Shown one piece after another: positions 13,395 through 14,202 of a stretch of 14,202 bases of DNA. The translations under genes and the position numbers were made by a program. Source of the stretch: Hydrogenovibrio sp. UBA654 (lineage in GTDB: Bacteria > Pseudomonadota > Gammaproteobacteria > Thiomicrospirales > Thiomicrospiraceae); assembly GCA_002299585.1 (NCBI GenBank), contig DBOE01000030.1, positions 1-14,202 on the forward strand. Reading direction: 5' to 3'. The first letter of the stretch is position 1. Each line of letters begins with the position of its first letter. The notes beneath the pieces are model-generated. The model made no database searches. It was not told the origin of the DNA and was given only the letters and a program-made list of their open reading frames with translations.

Positions 13395-14202
13395 CTATTC
13401 TTGTATGTTAATCTTACCTCTATCTATCCAGACTAATTTTGGTTTTATTGTGATCTGAGATTTACTATCAAACACAACTGTACCTAATTTGGATAAAGTT
13501 GCAGAAACCTCAAAATTTGCTATTTTCAAAATTATTTCTGCAACCAGCTCTCCTAAAGCATAAAAAGTGCCAAGTTGTTTGTTCTCTGTAGATAGACTAT
13601 TTATAGCCTGCTTATTTGTATTAAAATATTGAATGAAGTACTCAGGTAAAATGGCGATGGTATCTTGCCAATAAGTTAGCTTACTTTTAAAAGAGTTAGT
13701 GAAAGGTAGCCTGCTAGGGAACCAAATGTGTTCAACATAATTATTTTGGTAAAATTGTAACATTGGTTTAACCTGCATAGCTAATTCTGCAGGTAAAAAT
13801 GAAATTACTAAATCTATATCTGGTCTTACTCTTTGCTTAAACTTTAACTTGTTATTAATAGTTTTTTGTAGCCAATTTTTCCTATTTTGAGATAAATTTG
13901 AGTTTAATAAAGTTTGTATTGATTTATCTATAGATTTACTAACCTCTAATGGTAATATTGACTCTATGCTCTCTTGCTGTTTAGCCATAAATTCATTTTT
14001 TAAATTAATAGATGAATTAGAGTCATCAAATAAAACAGCAACTTTTTTCATATTGTTTTTTTCTAAAAAATTAATTAGAACATCAGTATTTGCAGTTCTA
14101 GCAAGGGTTAAGCTTCTTGTATATGCTTGTTTATTATCTATTTCATTTAAATATAAAGTCGGTATATTAATATTTAATTTATCAAACTCTATTATTTTGT
14201 TT
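13395..14202 (-). CDS. LpoA/LppC-like penicillin-binding-protein activator, 5' end beyond window
   Basis: The frame stays open from the stop at 13395 to the window edge (268 codons visible), so the ATG at 14051 is internal and the gene is cut off at its 5' end. The visible part matches the C-terminal domain of LpoA (LppC family), the outer-membrane lipoprotein that activates PBP1A. The elements are PTLYLNEID, then a Rossmann-like strand KKVAVLFDD, then DIDLVISFLPAELAMQVKPMLQFYQNN (E. coli has a similar ...QIKPLLKFYYAG). The end has FYALGELVAEIILKI followed by LSKLGTVVFDSKSQ and KLVWIDRGKI. Similarity is clear in pattern but diverged, and the SxxYSG-type block is altered. E. coli lpoA sits beside yraN; here the gene heads a flagellar operon, so it could be a flagellum-linked paralogue rather than the housekeeping LpoA. 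I leave the symbol blank for that reason. Confidence 0.78.
   Translation of the reverse strand, partial: NKIIEFDKLNINIPTLYLNEIDNKQAYTRSLTLARTANTDVLINFLEKNNMKKVAVLFDDSNSSINLKNEFMAKQQESIESILPLEVSKSIDKSIQTLLNSNLSQNRKNWLQKTINNKLKFKQRVRPDIDLVISFLPAELAMQVKPMLQFYQNNYVEHIWFPSRLPFTNSFKSKLTYWQDTIAILPEYFIQYFNTNKQAINSLSTENKQLGTFYALGELVAEIILKIANFEVSATLSKLGTVVFDSKSQITIKPKLVWIDRGKINIQE

Overview
The window suggests a low-GC (about one third G+C, judged by eye) motile gammaproteobacterium. The reasons are a two-domain classical ArgA, an RNase T (a family largely confined to this class), an Escherichia-like IlvD, and a polar-type flagellar set that includes the lipoprotein FlgP and an RpoN-type promoter. I cannot name the genus from sequence alone.

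Layout. Positions 119-1146 (+) hold an unassigned six-helix membrane protein and a small PP0621-type membrane-anchored Cys protein. A structured leader with a terminator-like hairpin lies between them. Next comes ilvD (-) (branched-chain amino acids, GTG start). It is divergent across 100 bp from argA-rnt (+), which overlap by 4 bp (arginine synthesis; RNA 3'-end trimming). A hairpin at 5082-5107 separates rnt from everything to its right.

From 14202 down to 5108 every gene is on the minus strand, forming a tightly packed flagellar block. In transcription order it reads: an LpoA/LppC-like protein (5' end cut by the window edge), an anchored coiled-coil protein, a 78-residue lipoprotein, FlgP (LPP20), an exported coiled-coil protein, fliJ, fliK, motA, motB, fliL, fliM and fliN. 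The fliJ-fliK gap carries a well-spaced sigma-54 -24/-12 element, so fliK and downstream genes may have their own RpoN promoter.

How the genes work together. FliJ belongs to the export ATPase complex and FliK sets hook length. MotA/MotB form the stator, FliL supports the stator, and FliM/FliN form the switch (C-ring). FlgP in Vibrio and Campylobacter builds an outer-membrane disk around the motor. The genes next to flgP (two probable lipoproteins, an exported coiled-coil protein, a single-pass coiled-coil protein and an LpoA-like peptidoglycan-synthesis activator) look like a cell-envelope module attached to the flagellar operon. That module is the most interesting part of the window. No mobile elements, CRISPR arrays, tRNAs or rRNAs were seen.
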